From assembly GCA_028690725.1 (NCBI GenBank), contig JAQVAR010000012.1, positions 1-14,508 of the forward strand: a stretch of 14,508 nucleotides of DNA, given 5' to 3'. The position numbers and the translations under genes were made by a program. This document shows, in pieces, positions 1-6,892 of this stretch. Every line of letters starts with the position of its first letter. The first letter of the stretch is position 1. The notes below the pieces were generated by a model. The model did no database searches and was not told the DNA's origin. It saw only the letters and a program-made list of their open reading frames with translations. This DNA comes from Candidatus Iainarchaeum sp. Lineage in GTDB: Archaea; Iainarchaeota; Iainarchaeia; Iainarchaeales; JAAZKV01.

Positions 1-1188
1 GGGTGTTCCAGGAGCACCAATACTTGCACCAACAACAGTAATAATAATTAATATTAGAGAAGGTAATGTTAATGCAACACCAAATACTTGTGCTAAAAAT
101 ACTATTGCAACTGTTTGATACAATGCTGTCCCATCCATATTTATTGTTGTTCCCATTGGAATAACAAAATTGGAAATAGAACTTCTAATACCGAGTTTTT
201 CTTCTGCAACTTTCATTGAAATAGGCATTACTACAGCAGAACTAGAAGTAGAAAAAGCAAGTAATTGAACATCTCTTATTTTTTTCAAAAAAATAAGTGG
301 ATTTTTTTTAGCAACAAAATATATTAGCATCAAATAAAAAATTATTATTAAAAATAAACCAAGAATAACTGTTATTAAATAAAATGTCATTCCTAATAAA
401 ATGTCAAAACCAAATTGTATTGTTGCTCTTGCCATAAAACCAAATACTGCGAAAGGAACTATTAGCATTGCCCATTTAACAATAATAATACAAGCGTTTT
501 GTAATGAACCTAACAAATCAATTAATGGTTTAGATTGTTTTACATCCATATTTACTAGGGCTAAACCAAAAATTATTGAAAAAATTACTATTTGAAAAAA
601 TTGTAAATTTAGAAAAGCAGAAAAAATATTTGTTGGGATTACTTGTACAATTATGCTAGGAATATTTTGCAAATTAATTGGAATTTCTTCAACAGATAAC
701 ATGCTAACCTCATTAACAATATTATTTTCTAATACAACAAAATTTCCTGGTTGAATTAAATATACTAAAATTAAACCAATTAAAACTGCAATTATTGTTG
801 TTGAAATAAAATAAATTCCAATAAACAAACCACTTTTTTTCAGTTGATTAATATTTTCACTAGAAGCTATTCCCCTTATAATTGAAGCAAAAATAAGTGG
901 AATAACAATCATTTGTATCAATGCTAAAAAAATTGTTCCTGGCAAAGCAAGCCATTCTCCAATAATAAATGCAATTTCTTTTTCAAAAAAACCACTTGTT
1001 GGATTAATAAATAAACCAACAATAACTCCAATAAAAAGAGCAATCAACACTTTTAACCAAAGTTTTTTATTAATTAAATGTTGTAATTTAGCACTTAAAC
1101 GCTTTAATGATTCTGGGTGAAGAAGTTCAATTGGTTGTTTTAATTTTGAAGGCATAATAGAAACAATAATTTTAGAATATAAAAACAT
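1..1188 (-). CDS. Dicarboxylate/amino acid:cation symporter (DAACS/SDF family), C-terminus cut off by window edge
   Basis: Secondary transporter that couples uptake of dicarboxylates or acidic amino acids to Na+ or H+ in the cytoplasmic membrane. The visible 396 residues (385 if counted from the inner ATG at 1155) are mostly hydrophobic helices. Family hallmarks, numbered from the inner Met: the serine-rich hairpin-1 motif AFSTSSSAVVMPIS (300-313), the TM7 motif NMDGT (339-343) with preceding PMGTT, and the start of hairpin 2, ASIGAPGTP (377-385), where the window ends. TM8, which carries the substrate-binding Asp/Arg residues in GltPh-like proteins, lies outside, so the substrate cannot be called. 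I prefer the ATG at 1188 over the in-frame ATG at 1155. A TATA-like TTAAAAAA on the minus strand (1216-1223) would start the mRNA only a few nt before 1188, and neither ATG has a ribosome binding site. Divergent from dph2. Confidence 0.9.
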   Translation of the reverse strand, partial: MFLYSKIIVSIMPSKLKQPIELLHPESLKRLSAKLQHLINKKLWLKVLIALFIGVIVGLFINPTSGFFEKEIAFIIGEWLALPGTIFLALIQMIVIPLIFASIIRGIASSENINQLKKSGLFIGIYFISTTIIAVLIGLILVYLIQPGNFVVLENNIVNEVSMLSVEEIPINLQNIPSIIVQVIPTNIFSAFLNLQFFQIVIFSIIFGLALVNMDVKQSKPLIDLLGSLQNACIIIVKWAMLIVPFAVFGFMARATIQFGFDILLGMTFYLITVILGLFLIIIFYLMLIYFVAKKNPLIFLKKIRDVQLLAFSTSSSAVVMPISMKVAEEKLGIRSSISNFVIPMGTTINMDGTALYQTVAIVFLAQVFGVALTLPSLILIIITVVGASIGAPGTP

Positions 1189-1195
1189 TTCCAAT

Positions 1196-1234
1196 AAACA
1201 CAATTTGTAGGACACTTTTTTAATCCAAAAAAAA
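1196..1234. repeat. Direct repeat, copy 1 (39 bp)
   Basis: The stretch beginning AAACACAATTTGTAGGACAC and running through a T-tract, AATCC and an A-tract recurs at 1293-1331 in the same orientation. The copies differ by one substitution (G versus A in TTTGTAGG/TTTATAGG), one extra T in the T-tract of copy 2, and the A-run length. This copy lies directly upstream of the symporter gene and contains its likely TATA box. It also supplies a U8 tract for any minus-strand RNA coming from the GC-rich island. Confidence 0.9.
1216..1223 (-). promoter_or_regulatory. Probable TATA box of the symporter gene
   Basis: On the minus strand this reads TTAAAAAA. Its centre is about 31 nt upstream of the ATG at 1188, so an archaeal start site ~25 nt downstream would give a leader of only about 6 nt. 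It lies inside direct-repeat copy 1. The same box recurs inside copy 2, 97-98 nt further upstream, so a second start upstream of the GC-rich island is possible. Confidence 0.4.
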
Positions 1235-1243
1235 TAAGCTTTA

Positions 1244-1292
1244 TCGAGCAACAGCGAAGATAATGCCTCGACGCTGCCTCACGAAAGGGGCA
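1244..1292. ncRNA. GC-rich structured island, possible small RNA of unknown type
   Basis: About 58% GC by hand count over 1244-1291, in sharp contrast to the A/T-rich surroundings. It holds three complementary pairs: TCGAGCA (1244-1250) with TGCCTCGA (1264-1271, one bulged C); CAGCG (1252-1256) with CGCTG (1272-1276); and TGCCTC (1275-1280) with GGGGCA (1287-1292, one G-U pair) around loop ACGAAA. The first two pairings interleave, so they are either mutually exclusive or form a pseudoknot. No tRNA, C/D box or recognised riboswitch consensus is visible. The G-U pair becomes a C-A mismatch on the other strand, which slightly favours the plus strand. However, the minus strand has a better promoter (TTAAAAAA in copy 2) and terminator (U8 in copy 1) arrangement. 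Existence as an RNA gene is inference. Confidence 0.35.
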
Positions 1293-1331
1293 AAACACAA
1301 TTTATAGGACACTTTTTTTAATCCAAAAAAA
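1293..1331. repeat. Direct repeat, copy 2 (39 bp)
   Basis: Second copy of the 39-bp repeat (see 1196-1234), same orientation, immediately downstream of the GC-rich island. Its 3' A-tract abuts the TATA box of dph2 at 1331-1338. On the minus strand it contains a TTAAAAAA box that could transcribe the island; on the plus strand its T7 tract could end a transcript of the island. Confidence 0.9.
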
Positions 1332-1338
1332 TTTAAAG
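1331..1338 (+). promoter_or_regulatory. TATA box of dph2 (leaderless promoter)
   Basis: ATTTAAAG centred about 25 nt before the ATG at 1360. With the usual archaeal spacing from TATA box to start site, transcription would begin at or next to the start codon, giving a leaderless mRNA. Consistent with this, there is no ribosome binding site before the ATG. Confidence 0.55.
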
Positions 1339-1359
1339 ATAATTAACAAGAATTATCTC

Positions 1360-2334
1360 ATGCTACAAATAAATTTGGATAAAGCAATTCAACAATTAAA
1401 GAAAAAAAATGCTAAAAAAATTTTGGTTCAATTGCCAGAAGGATTAAAAACAAGAATTGAAGAAATTGCTTTGGATTTAGAAAAAAATGGCTTTGAATTA
1501 ATAATAATAATGGATCCTTGTTTTGGAGCATGTGATATTAAAATAGAAGAAGCAAAAAAAATGAATTGTGATGCTTTACTTCACATTGGCCATAATGAGT
1601 TTATTGAAACAGATTTTCCAGTTGTTTATGCTCCGTTAGAATATAAGCTGAAAAGAATAGATAATTTTTTAAAAAAAATTGTTGAATATTTGAAAGAAAA
1701 TAATATTAGAAAAATTGGTTTTGTTACTACAATACAATATATTAATTATTTAAAAGAAATAAAAGAAAAATTAAAGAGTAAAGGAATTATTGTTACTTCT
1801 GACACTGGGAAAAAAACTATTGAAGGACAAGTGCTTGGTTGTAATTATTCTAGTGTTCCAAATGAAAAAAATATTTTATTTTTTGGAGATGGATTATTTC
1901 ACCCATTAGGAATTCATTTTGCAACACAAAAAGAAGTTATTATTGCTAATCCTTTAACAATGAAAATAAGTTTACTTGGAAAAGAAAAAAATGATTTTTT
2001 GAGAAAAAGAATATTGTTAATAGAAAGAGCAAAAGAAGCAAATAATTATGGAATATTAGTTTCAACAAAAATTGGCCAAAACAAAATTGTTCTTGCAAAA
2101 AAAATAAAAAAACAATTAGAAGAAAAAGGAAAAAAAGCAAGAATATTTTTAATGGATTATATTAATGAAGAAAAATTGCTTGGAGCAAAAGTAGAAGCTT
2201 ACATTAGTACTGCTTGTCCTAGATTAGCAATAGATGATTATAACAGTTACAAAAAACCAATAATAAATGCTTTCGAAGTAAAATATTTGTTGGGCGAAAA
2301 TTATGATAATTATAAGTTAGACTCCTTTTATTAA
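1360..2334 (+). CDS. dph2: Diphthamide biosynthesis protein Dph2 (2-(3-amino-3-carboxypropyl)histidine synthase)
   Basis: Radical-type [4Fe-4S] enzyme (EC 2.5.1.108) that transfers a 3-amino-3-carboxypropyl group from S-adenosylmethionine to the target histidine of EF-2, the first step of diphthamide synthesis. At 324 aa it has the usual size of the archaeal homodimeric enzyme. The three cluster ligands typical of the family are present: Cys58 in DPCFGACDI, Cys161 in QVLGCNYSS and Cys286 in STACPRLAIDD, one per domain. The N-terminal ILVQLPEGLK and central FFGDGLFHPLGI segments are also characteristic. The ATG at 1360 lies 25 nt after a TATA box and has no ribosome binding site, so a leaderless message is likely. 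Its stop is 22 nt before the endonuclease IV gene, in the same direction. Diphthamide is archaeal/eukaryotic, which supports an archaeal host. Confidence 0.95.
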   Translation: MLQINLDKAIQQLKKKNAKKILVQLPEGLKTRIEEIALDLEKNGFELIIIMDPCFGACDIKIEEAKKMNCDALLHIGHNEFIETDFPVVYAPLEYKLKRIDNFLKKIVEYLKENNIRKIGFVTTIQYINYLKEIKEKLKSKGIIVTSDTGKKTIEGQVLGCNYSSVPNEKNILFFGDGLFHPLGIHFATQKEVIIANPLTMKISLLGKEKNDFLRKRILLIERAKEANNYGILVSTKIGQNKIVLAKKIKKQLEEKGKKARIFLMDYINEEKLLGAKVEAYISTACPRLAIDDYNSYKKPIINAFEVKYLLGENYDNYKLDSFY

Positions 2335-2338
2335 ATAT
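2331..2338 (+). promoter_or_regulatory. Possible TATA box overlapping the dph2 stop codon
   Basis: TTAAATAT spans the dph2 TAA and is centred about 22 nt before the ATG at 2357, which lacks a ribosome binding site. This matches the leaderless geometry seen for dph2, so the endonuclease gene may have its own promoter as well as readthrough from dph2. Such boxes are easy to find by chance in AT-rich DNA. Confidence 0.3.
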
Positions 2339-2356
2339 TAATTACTTATTTTTAAT

Positions 2357-3172
2357 ATGGTAATAAGATATGGTACAAGTGGCAACCCACCAAATTTTTA
2401 CAAATCAGAATTTAGAAAAGATATTATGAATGCTCCAGAATGGATCAATTCAATTGGTTTAAACGCTTACGAAAGATTAATGACTTACGGAGCAAGAATG
2501 AAAGAAGAAAAAGCAGTTGAACTAGGAAAAAAAGCAAATATGCTAGATGTTCAACTAACAATACACGCACCATATTATATTGTTTTGACAAGTGAAAAAG
2601 AAAGAGTAATTATTAATTCAATTAGAGAATGTTTGAAAACAACAAAACTTGCTAGTCTAATGGGTGCAAAAAAAATAGTTTTACACCCTGGCTTTGGAAA
2701 TAATTTAGAAAAATTTGTTAAAAATATTAGACTTGTTGAAAAAAATTTGGAAAAAAAAGTTACTATTTGTCCTGAAACAATGGGAAAAATTTCTCAATTA
2801 GGAAGTGTTGAAGAAATTGTTTCAATTTGCGAACAAACTGAATGTGAACCTTGTATTGATTTTGGGCACGTTCATGCAAAAGAACAAGGCTCATTAAAAG
2901 ATGAAAAAAGGTATAGAGAAATATTAGAGTTAATTGAAAAAAGATTGGGTAAAAAAAGTTTGAATAATTTACATTGTCATTTTTATCCTGTTGAATTTAC
3001 AGAAAAAGGAGAAAAAGTTCATAGAGCAGTAACTGAAAAAAAGTTTTTTCCAAAATTCAAACAATTAGCTCCGTTAATAAAAGAATTTAATATGAAACCA
3101 ACATTAATTTCAGAATCAAAAGATAGCCAAGATATTGGAGCATTAGAAATGCAAAGAATAATGAAAAATTAA
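2357..3172 (+). CDS. nfo: Endonuclease IV family TIM-barrel AP endonuclease, archaeal type
   Basis: Predicted Zn-dependent AP endonuclease (xylose isomerase-like TIM barrel, COG0648) that cuts the phosphodiester 5' of abasic sites in base-excision repair. Metal-ligand motifs appear in family order along 271 aa: His70 in IHAPYYI, His110 in LHPGF, Glu140 in CPETMGK, Asp168 and His171 in CIDFGHVHA, His206/His208 in LHCHFY, His222 in GEKVH and Glu253 in ISESKD. The D-x-H pair of E. coli Nfo (Asp229/His231) is here K-V-H within GEKVH; as I recall, the archaeal branch has the same GExxH form, so this need not mean loss of activity. The start N-terminal to RYGTSGNPP fits the first barrel strand. It ends exactly where the convergent UMP kinase gene ends, with no spacer. 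Confidence 0.88.
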   Translation: MVIRYGTSGNPPNFYKSEFRKDIMNAPEWINSIGLNAYERLMTYGARMKEEKAVELGKKANMLDVQLTIHAPYYIVLTSEKERVIINSIRECLKTTKLASLMGAKKIVLHPGFGNNLEKFVKNIRLVEKNLEKKVTICPETMGKISQLGSVEEIVSICEQTECEPCIDFGHVHAKEQGSLKDEKRYREILELIEKRLGKKSLNNLHCHFYPVEFTEKGEKVHRAVTEKKFFPKFKQLAPLIKEFNMKPTLISESKDSQDIGALEMQRIMKN

Positions 3173-4075
3173 TTATCTAAAATCAATATCTTTTGGATCT
3201 ATTACTTCATCCTCTTCAACAACCCTTATTCTCTTTATTGGTTTTGATTTTTTAATTGATTTTCTCGTACTCTTTTTATCCAAAACAGAATCTTTTTCAA
3301 TAAAATCTTCAACATCACAAACTATTGTTCCTTTGAAATCATTTCCTCTTAAACAATTTTTAAAATTTTCTAAATGATTACCATTAACAAAAAAAGATTT
3401 TATTTTACTCCTAGTAATAATATTAGCTGCTTGTAAATCCAAAAAAATGTTTTGACCAGGTTTTGAAACAAAATCTTTTAACAAAAAATTCATATCATTA
3501 AAAGATATTTCGTTAAACAAAATAGCATTTTCATTTTCTTTTGGGTCAGAATCAAATATACCATCAACATTACTCAAATTAATAAAATCAAAACCAAGTT
3601 TTTCTGCTAACAAAACAGAATCAGCATCAGTTGTCATCCCTTCAAACAAACCACCAAAAATCGGTATTTTTCCTTGGTCTAAAAAAATTTTTGCATCAGA
3701 AATTTTTTCTAACACAACAGATTTTTTTATAGCAAGAGAAAAAAGTTTTGCATTTGTTTTTGTAACACTAATCCCAATAGAATCTAATTCAAAATTATTA
3801 GCACCCAAACTCATTCCAGCACTAATATAATTTCTAGATATTTTTCCACCACCAACAACAATAATAAAATTAAATTCATTATTCAATTCGTTAATAACTT
3901 CACAAAAATCAATTATTTTTTCAACAAAAGGTTTTTCACCAATAAAAACGCTTCCCCCAACACTAATAACAAAACCTTTTTTTTCAAAAGAATTAGAATT
4001 AGAATTTGAATTATTATCAGAATATGATTCATTAGAATATTTTTCTGCATTATCCTCGTTAAACATGTCAAACAT
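3173..4075 (-). CDS. pyrH: UMP kinase (archaeal PyrH type) with N- and C-terminal extensions
   Basis: Amino-acid-kinase-fold enzyme that phosphorylates UMP to UDP with ATP (EC 2.7.4.22). In the 300-aa reading from ATG 4075: VGGSV (39-43) and VGGGK (74-78) phosphate-binding loops with Arg81, the archaeal DSIGISVTKTNA segment (98-109), IFGGLFEGMTTDAD (139-152), NLSNVDGIFDSDP (166-178) and a terminal KGTIV strand (248-252). The core is ~220 aa, normal for archaeal UMPK. Unusual additions are a ~34-residue acidic Asn/Ser-rich leader (alternating S-N at 21-29) and a ~47-residue tail that is first Lys/Arg-rich (267-284), then acidic (287-298). A GTG start at 4087 and an ATG at 4066 are alternatives. 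GGTG 4 nt before 4075 favours that ATG weakly. Divergent from aRF1 across ~80 bp. Confidence 0.88.
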   Translation of the reverse strand: MFDMFNEDNAEKYSNESYSDNNSNSNSNSFEKKGFVISVGGSVFIGEKPFVEKIIDFCEVINELNNEFNFIIVVGGGKISRNYISAGMSLGANNFELDSIGISVTKTNAKLFSLAIKKSVVLEKISDAKIFLDQGKIPIFGGLFEGMTTDADSVLLAEKLGFDFINLSNVDGIFDSDPKENENAILFNEISFNDMNFLLKDFVSKPGQNIFLDLQAANIITRSKIKSFFVNGNHLENFKNCLRGNDFKGTIVCDVEDFIEKDSVLDKKSTRKSIKKSKPIKRIRVVEEDEVIDPKDIDFR

Positions 4076-4087
4076 TTCACACCACAC

Positions 4088-4155
4088 TATGTTTTATTAA
4101 CTTAACCAAACCAAAATTAATACGTAATACTAGTTTAAAAATTTGACGTGATAAA
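4088..4155. promoter_or_regulatory. Divergent promoter region between UMP kinase and aRF1
   Basis: Short AT-rich gap that must hold both promoters. Candidate boxes for the minus gene are TTAATAAA (4093-4100) and TTAATTTT (4113-4120). For aRF1, TTTAAAAA (4134-4141) stands out but is only ~18 nt from the ATG, so AATTAATAC around 4115-4123 fits better with the GTGAT ribosome-binding-like sequence at 4148-4152. I cannot choose the true boxes from sequence alone. Confidence 0.4.
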
Positions 4156-6885
4156 ATGGCTAAAAAAAGCAATTATAATGCTGAAATAGCTGTTTTTAAA
4201 AAAAAAATAAAACAGCTTGAATCATATAAAGGAAGACATACAGAACTAATCTCACAATACATTCCTTTTGGTACTGATAGAAGCACTGTAATGAACCAAT
4301 TAAGTGAAGAAATAAATCAAAGTTCTAATATTAAAAGTCCTACAACAAGAAAAAATGTTCAAGGTGCATTAAGAAAAATAATAGTGTTCTTAAAAAAAAT
4401 TAATTTTAAACTACCAGAAAATGGAATAGTAATTTTTTCAGGAAATGTTTCAGAAGTAGATGGAAGAAGCAACATAAAATTATTCACTATTCACCCACCA
4501 AAAGAATTGAAAACAAAATTGTATTGGTGCGATTCAACATTTCACTTAGACCCATTAAAAGAAATGAACATTTCAGAAGACCATTATGCATTATTAGCAA
4601 TAGACAAAAATGAAGCCACAATAGCAATTCTAAATGGAAAAAACTATCAAATTTTAGGACAATTCACATCACAAGTACCTGGAAAAACGAGAGCTGGAGG
4701 ACAATGTCTTTCACCAGAAACAAAAATAATATTACATAATGGTGATATAAAAACAATTGAACAAATAAATGAAGGAGATTTAATACAAAGTGTTGATTTT
4801 AAAACAGGAAAAAATTGTATCACAAAAGTAACAAAAAAATGGCAAACATTCAAACCAACAATTATAATAAAAACAAAAAAACCACAATTCAAAATTTCTT
4901 GCTCCTCCGACCATACTTTTTTTGTTTGGAATAATGGATTAATAATAGAAAAACCCGTAAGCGAGTTAGAACTGAATGACACCTTATTGTTTAATGAACA
5001 AATAAATATTATTACAAGCGAACAAAAAATTCAAACGGAATTATATAATACCTATTCAATCACAAATGAAGGTTCAAAAATATTAGTTGATCAAAGACAA
5101 CAAGCTAATTTAACACAAAAAGAATTAGCACTAAAAAGTAATTTGACCCAAACCGCAATTTCATCAGTCGAATTAAGAAAAAGAAACTCTCGAATAAAAA
5201 ATATTAAATCTATTTGTAATTCACTAGGACTAGATAGCACCGATTTTATTAAAAAAAATTGTAAAAAAAATGATTCTCAAACACTCCCTGAAAAAATTAA
5301 TATAGATTTAGCACAATTTATCGGTTATTTTGAAGGAGACGGTTCTTTTGAAAAGGAAAGAATTAATTTATTTGATTCAGATAAAACTTTATTAAAACAT
5401 TATTCTTTAATAGCAAAAAAAATATTTAATGCGAATACACAAACTAGATTTAAAGAAAAAAAAGGGTATCACGTTACAAGAATTTATGGAAAACAAATAG
5501 TTAATTTTATTCAAACAAATTTCCCAGAAATAAACAAAGCATTAAACTCAGAAATACCAAAAAAAATATTATTATCAAACAATGAATTATTAGCTAGTTT
5601 TTTAAGAGGCATTTATGATGCAGAAGGATACGTTTCAAATGAAGAAATAGGATTAGGAATAAATAATCAAACATTAGCACAACAAATACAATTATGCTTA
5701 CTAAGATTAGGAATACTTTCTAGCATAACAGAATATGATAATAAAAAGAATATTTACTCAAACAATACTCGTTATATCCTAATTATAAGTGGAAAATATT
5801 CTCAAGAAAAATTCGAACAAACAATAGGATTCAATAGCAAAACAAAAAATAAAAAGCTTAAAATAACAATTAGTAAAAAGAGTGATCGCGACCATTTTAG
5901 ACAAATACTAGCAAATGGAAAACATGTAAAAGAAATTTTATTAGAAAAAAATAGTCTAAAAGATTTTTACGTTACAAACATGTTTTTAAATGGTAAAAGA
6001 AAAATTTCAAAAGAAATATTCAAAAAACAAATAATAGACAAAGTTGATAAAGAAACAAAAAAAGAACTACAAGAATTTTATGATTACCAATTATTACCCA
6101 CTAATATTTTAGAAATAAAAAAAGAAGAAGCACAAACAATGATTGATATAAGCGTTGAAAACCAATGTTTTATTGCTAATGGTTTAATAGTTCACAATAG
6201 TTCACAACGTTTTGAAAGATTGCGTGAAGAAGCAATGCAAGATTTTTTTAAAAGAATAGCAGGAAAATTTGACATGTATTTTTTAGATGACATAAAAAAT
6301 TTGAAGGGAATAATAATTGGTGGGCCAGGGATGACAAAACAATATTTTATTGATAAACAAGCTATCAATCATGAGTTAGGAAAAAAGATTATTGGAGTAA
6401 TTGATATTTCTTATACTGATGAAGGAGGAATAAGAGAAATTGTTCAACGAAGTGAAGACTTATTAAAAGACACTGAATTAATGCAAGAAAAAATTTCTCT
6501 TGATAATTTTTTAGGAGAAGTTGCAAAAAATGGTTTAGCAACTTATGGTATGAAAGAAGTAGAAGAAGCAATTGACCAAGGAAAAGTATCAAAATTAATT
6601 ATAAGTGAAGAAATACCTTGGCTAGTTGTTAAAAAAAAGTGTGTGAATTGTGGTTTAGAAGAAATAGAAATTTTTAAGGACCCAAAAAAATTTGATGAAT
6701 CAAAATTGTCTTGTTCAAAATGCAATTCAAAAGTAGAATTATTAGAAGAAATGGATTATTTAGAATATATGATTGAAAAAGCTAATACAACAGGAGCAGA
6801 AATACAAGTTGTGAGCAATGAAACAAGTCAAGGTCAACAATTCTTAGAAGGATTTGGTGGAATAGGCGCAATACTAAGATATTAA
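4156..6885 (+). CDS. prf1: Archaeal peptide chain release factor 1 (aRF1) precursor containing an intein
   Basis: Class I release factor that reads all three stop codons in the ribosomal A site and triggers peptidyl-tRNA hydrolysis; aRF1 also has Dom34/Pelota-like relatives, but the motifs here fit RF1. The 909-aa precursor equals 411 aa of aRF1 (normal length) plus a 498-aa intein at 184-681. Domain 1 has NIKS (58-61) and YxCxxxF (Y123-F129) for stop-codon recognition. Domain 2 has RAGGQ (179-183), the catalytic loop, and the intein begins at the very next residue. Splicing would restore GGQSSQRFERLREEA, matching the usual archaeal GGQSAQRF. Domain 3 carries a CxxC...CxxC pair (829/832 and 853/856), a zinc-ribbon-like element common in archaeal aRF1. 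The ATG at 4156 has GTGAT 3 nt upstream. truD follows in the same direction 54 nt downstream. Confidence 0.96.
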   Translation: MAKKSNYNAEIAVFKKKIKQLESYKGRHTELISQYIPFGTDRSTVMNQLSEEINQSSNIKSPTTRKNVQGALRKIIVFLKKINFKLPENGIVIFSGNVSEVDGRSNIKLFTIHPPKELKTKLYWCDSTFHLDPLKEMNISEDHYALLAIDKNEATIAILNGKNYQILGQFTSQVPGKTRAGGQCLSPETKIILHNGDIKTIEQINEGDLIQSVDFKTGKNCITKVTKKWQTFKPTIIIKTKKPQFKISCSSDHTFFVWNNGLIIEKPVSELELNDTLLFNEQINIITSEQKIQTELYNTYSITNEGSKILVDQRQQANLTQKELALKSNLTQTAISSVELRKRNSRIKNIKSICNSLGLDSTDFIKKNCKKNDSQTLPEKINIDLAQFIGYFEGDGSFEKERINLFDSDKTLLKHYSLIAKKIFNANTQTRFKEKKGYHVTRIYGKQIVNFIQTNFPEINKALNSEIPKKILLSNNELLASFLRGIYDAEGYVSNEEIGLGINNQTLAQQIQLCLLRLGILSSITEYDNKKNIYSNNTRYILIISGKYSQEKFEQTIGFNSKTKNKKLKITISKKSDRDHFRQILANGKHVKEILLEKNSLKDFYVTNMFLNGKRKISKEIFKKQIIDKVDKETKKELQEFYDYQLLPTNILEIKKEEAQTMIDISVENQCFIANGLIVHNSSQRFERLREEAMQDFFKRIAGKFDMYFLDDIKNLKGIIIGGPGMTKQYFIDKQAINHELGKKIIGVIDISYTDEGGIREIVQRSEDLLKDTELMQEKISLDNFLGEVAKNGLATYGMKEVEEAIDQGKVSKLIISEEIPWLVVKKKCVNCGLEEIEIFKDPKKFDESKLSCSKCNSKVELLEEMDYLEYMIEKANTTGAEIQVVSNETSQGQQFLEGFGGIGAILRY
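4705..6198 (+). mobile_element. Intein with LAGLIDADG homing endonuclease and XRE-type helix-turn-helix, inserted after the GGQ of aRF1
   Basis: In-frame 498-aa protein-splicing element (precursor residues 184-681). Splicing blocks: A, Cys184 in CLSPETKIIL; B, SCSSDHTFF with His253 (Ser in place of the usual Thr of TxxH); F, NQCFIANG; G, LIVHN ending in His680-Asn681, followed by Ser682 as the +1 nucleophile. All residues for a canonical Cys1/His-Asn/Ser+1 splicing reaction are present. The endonuclease has two LAGLIDADG helices, FIGYFEGDGSF (388-398, Asp395) and FLRGIYDAEGYV (482-493, Glu490), both with acidic catalytic residues, so homing may be active. Between block B and the first LAGLIDADG helix lies a DNA-binding domain (~308-366) with LTQKELALKSNLTQTAISSV. 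The element disrupts the most conserved part of the host gene, typical of inteins that persist at essential sites. Confidence 0.95.
6188..6207 (+). repeat. Perfect 10-bp tandem repeat across the intein/C-extein junction
   Basis: TAGTTCACAA occurs twice back to back (6188-6197 and 6198-6207). The junction codon AAT (Asn681) ends at 6198. The two copies are read in different frames: GTT CAC AAT in the intein and AGT TCA CAA in the extein. The repeat is exact and easily checked; its origin is unknown. Confidence 0.85.
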
Positions 6886-6892
6886 AAAAAAA

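Noticed and set aside
401..595. Plus-strand ORF of 64 codons
   Set aside because: It is antisense to the DAACS symporter, whose frame is continuous and carries clear family motifs; the ORF has no promoter or recognisable protein features.
1196..1331. CRISPR mini-array (two repeats with one spacer)
   Set aside because: Only two copies, repeats are A/T-tract-rich and not identical, the intervening segment is ~58 nt and self-complementary, and no cas gene is in the window.
4647..4982. Minus-strand ORF of 111 codons within aRF1
   Set aside because: Overlaps the aRF1/intein junction in antisense; both the extein and intein motifs on the plus strand are unambiguous.
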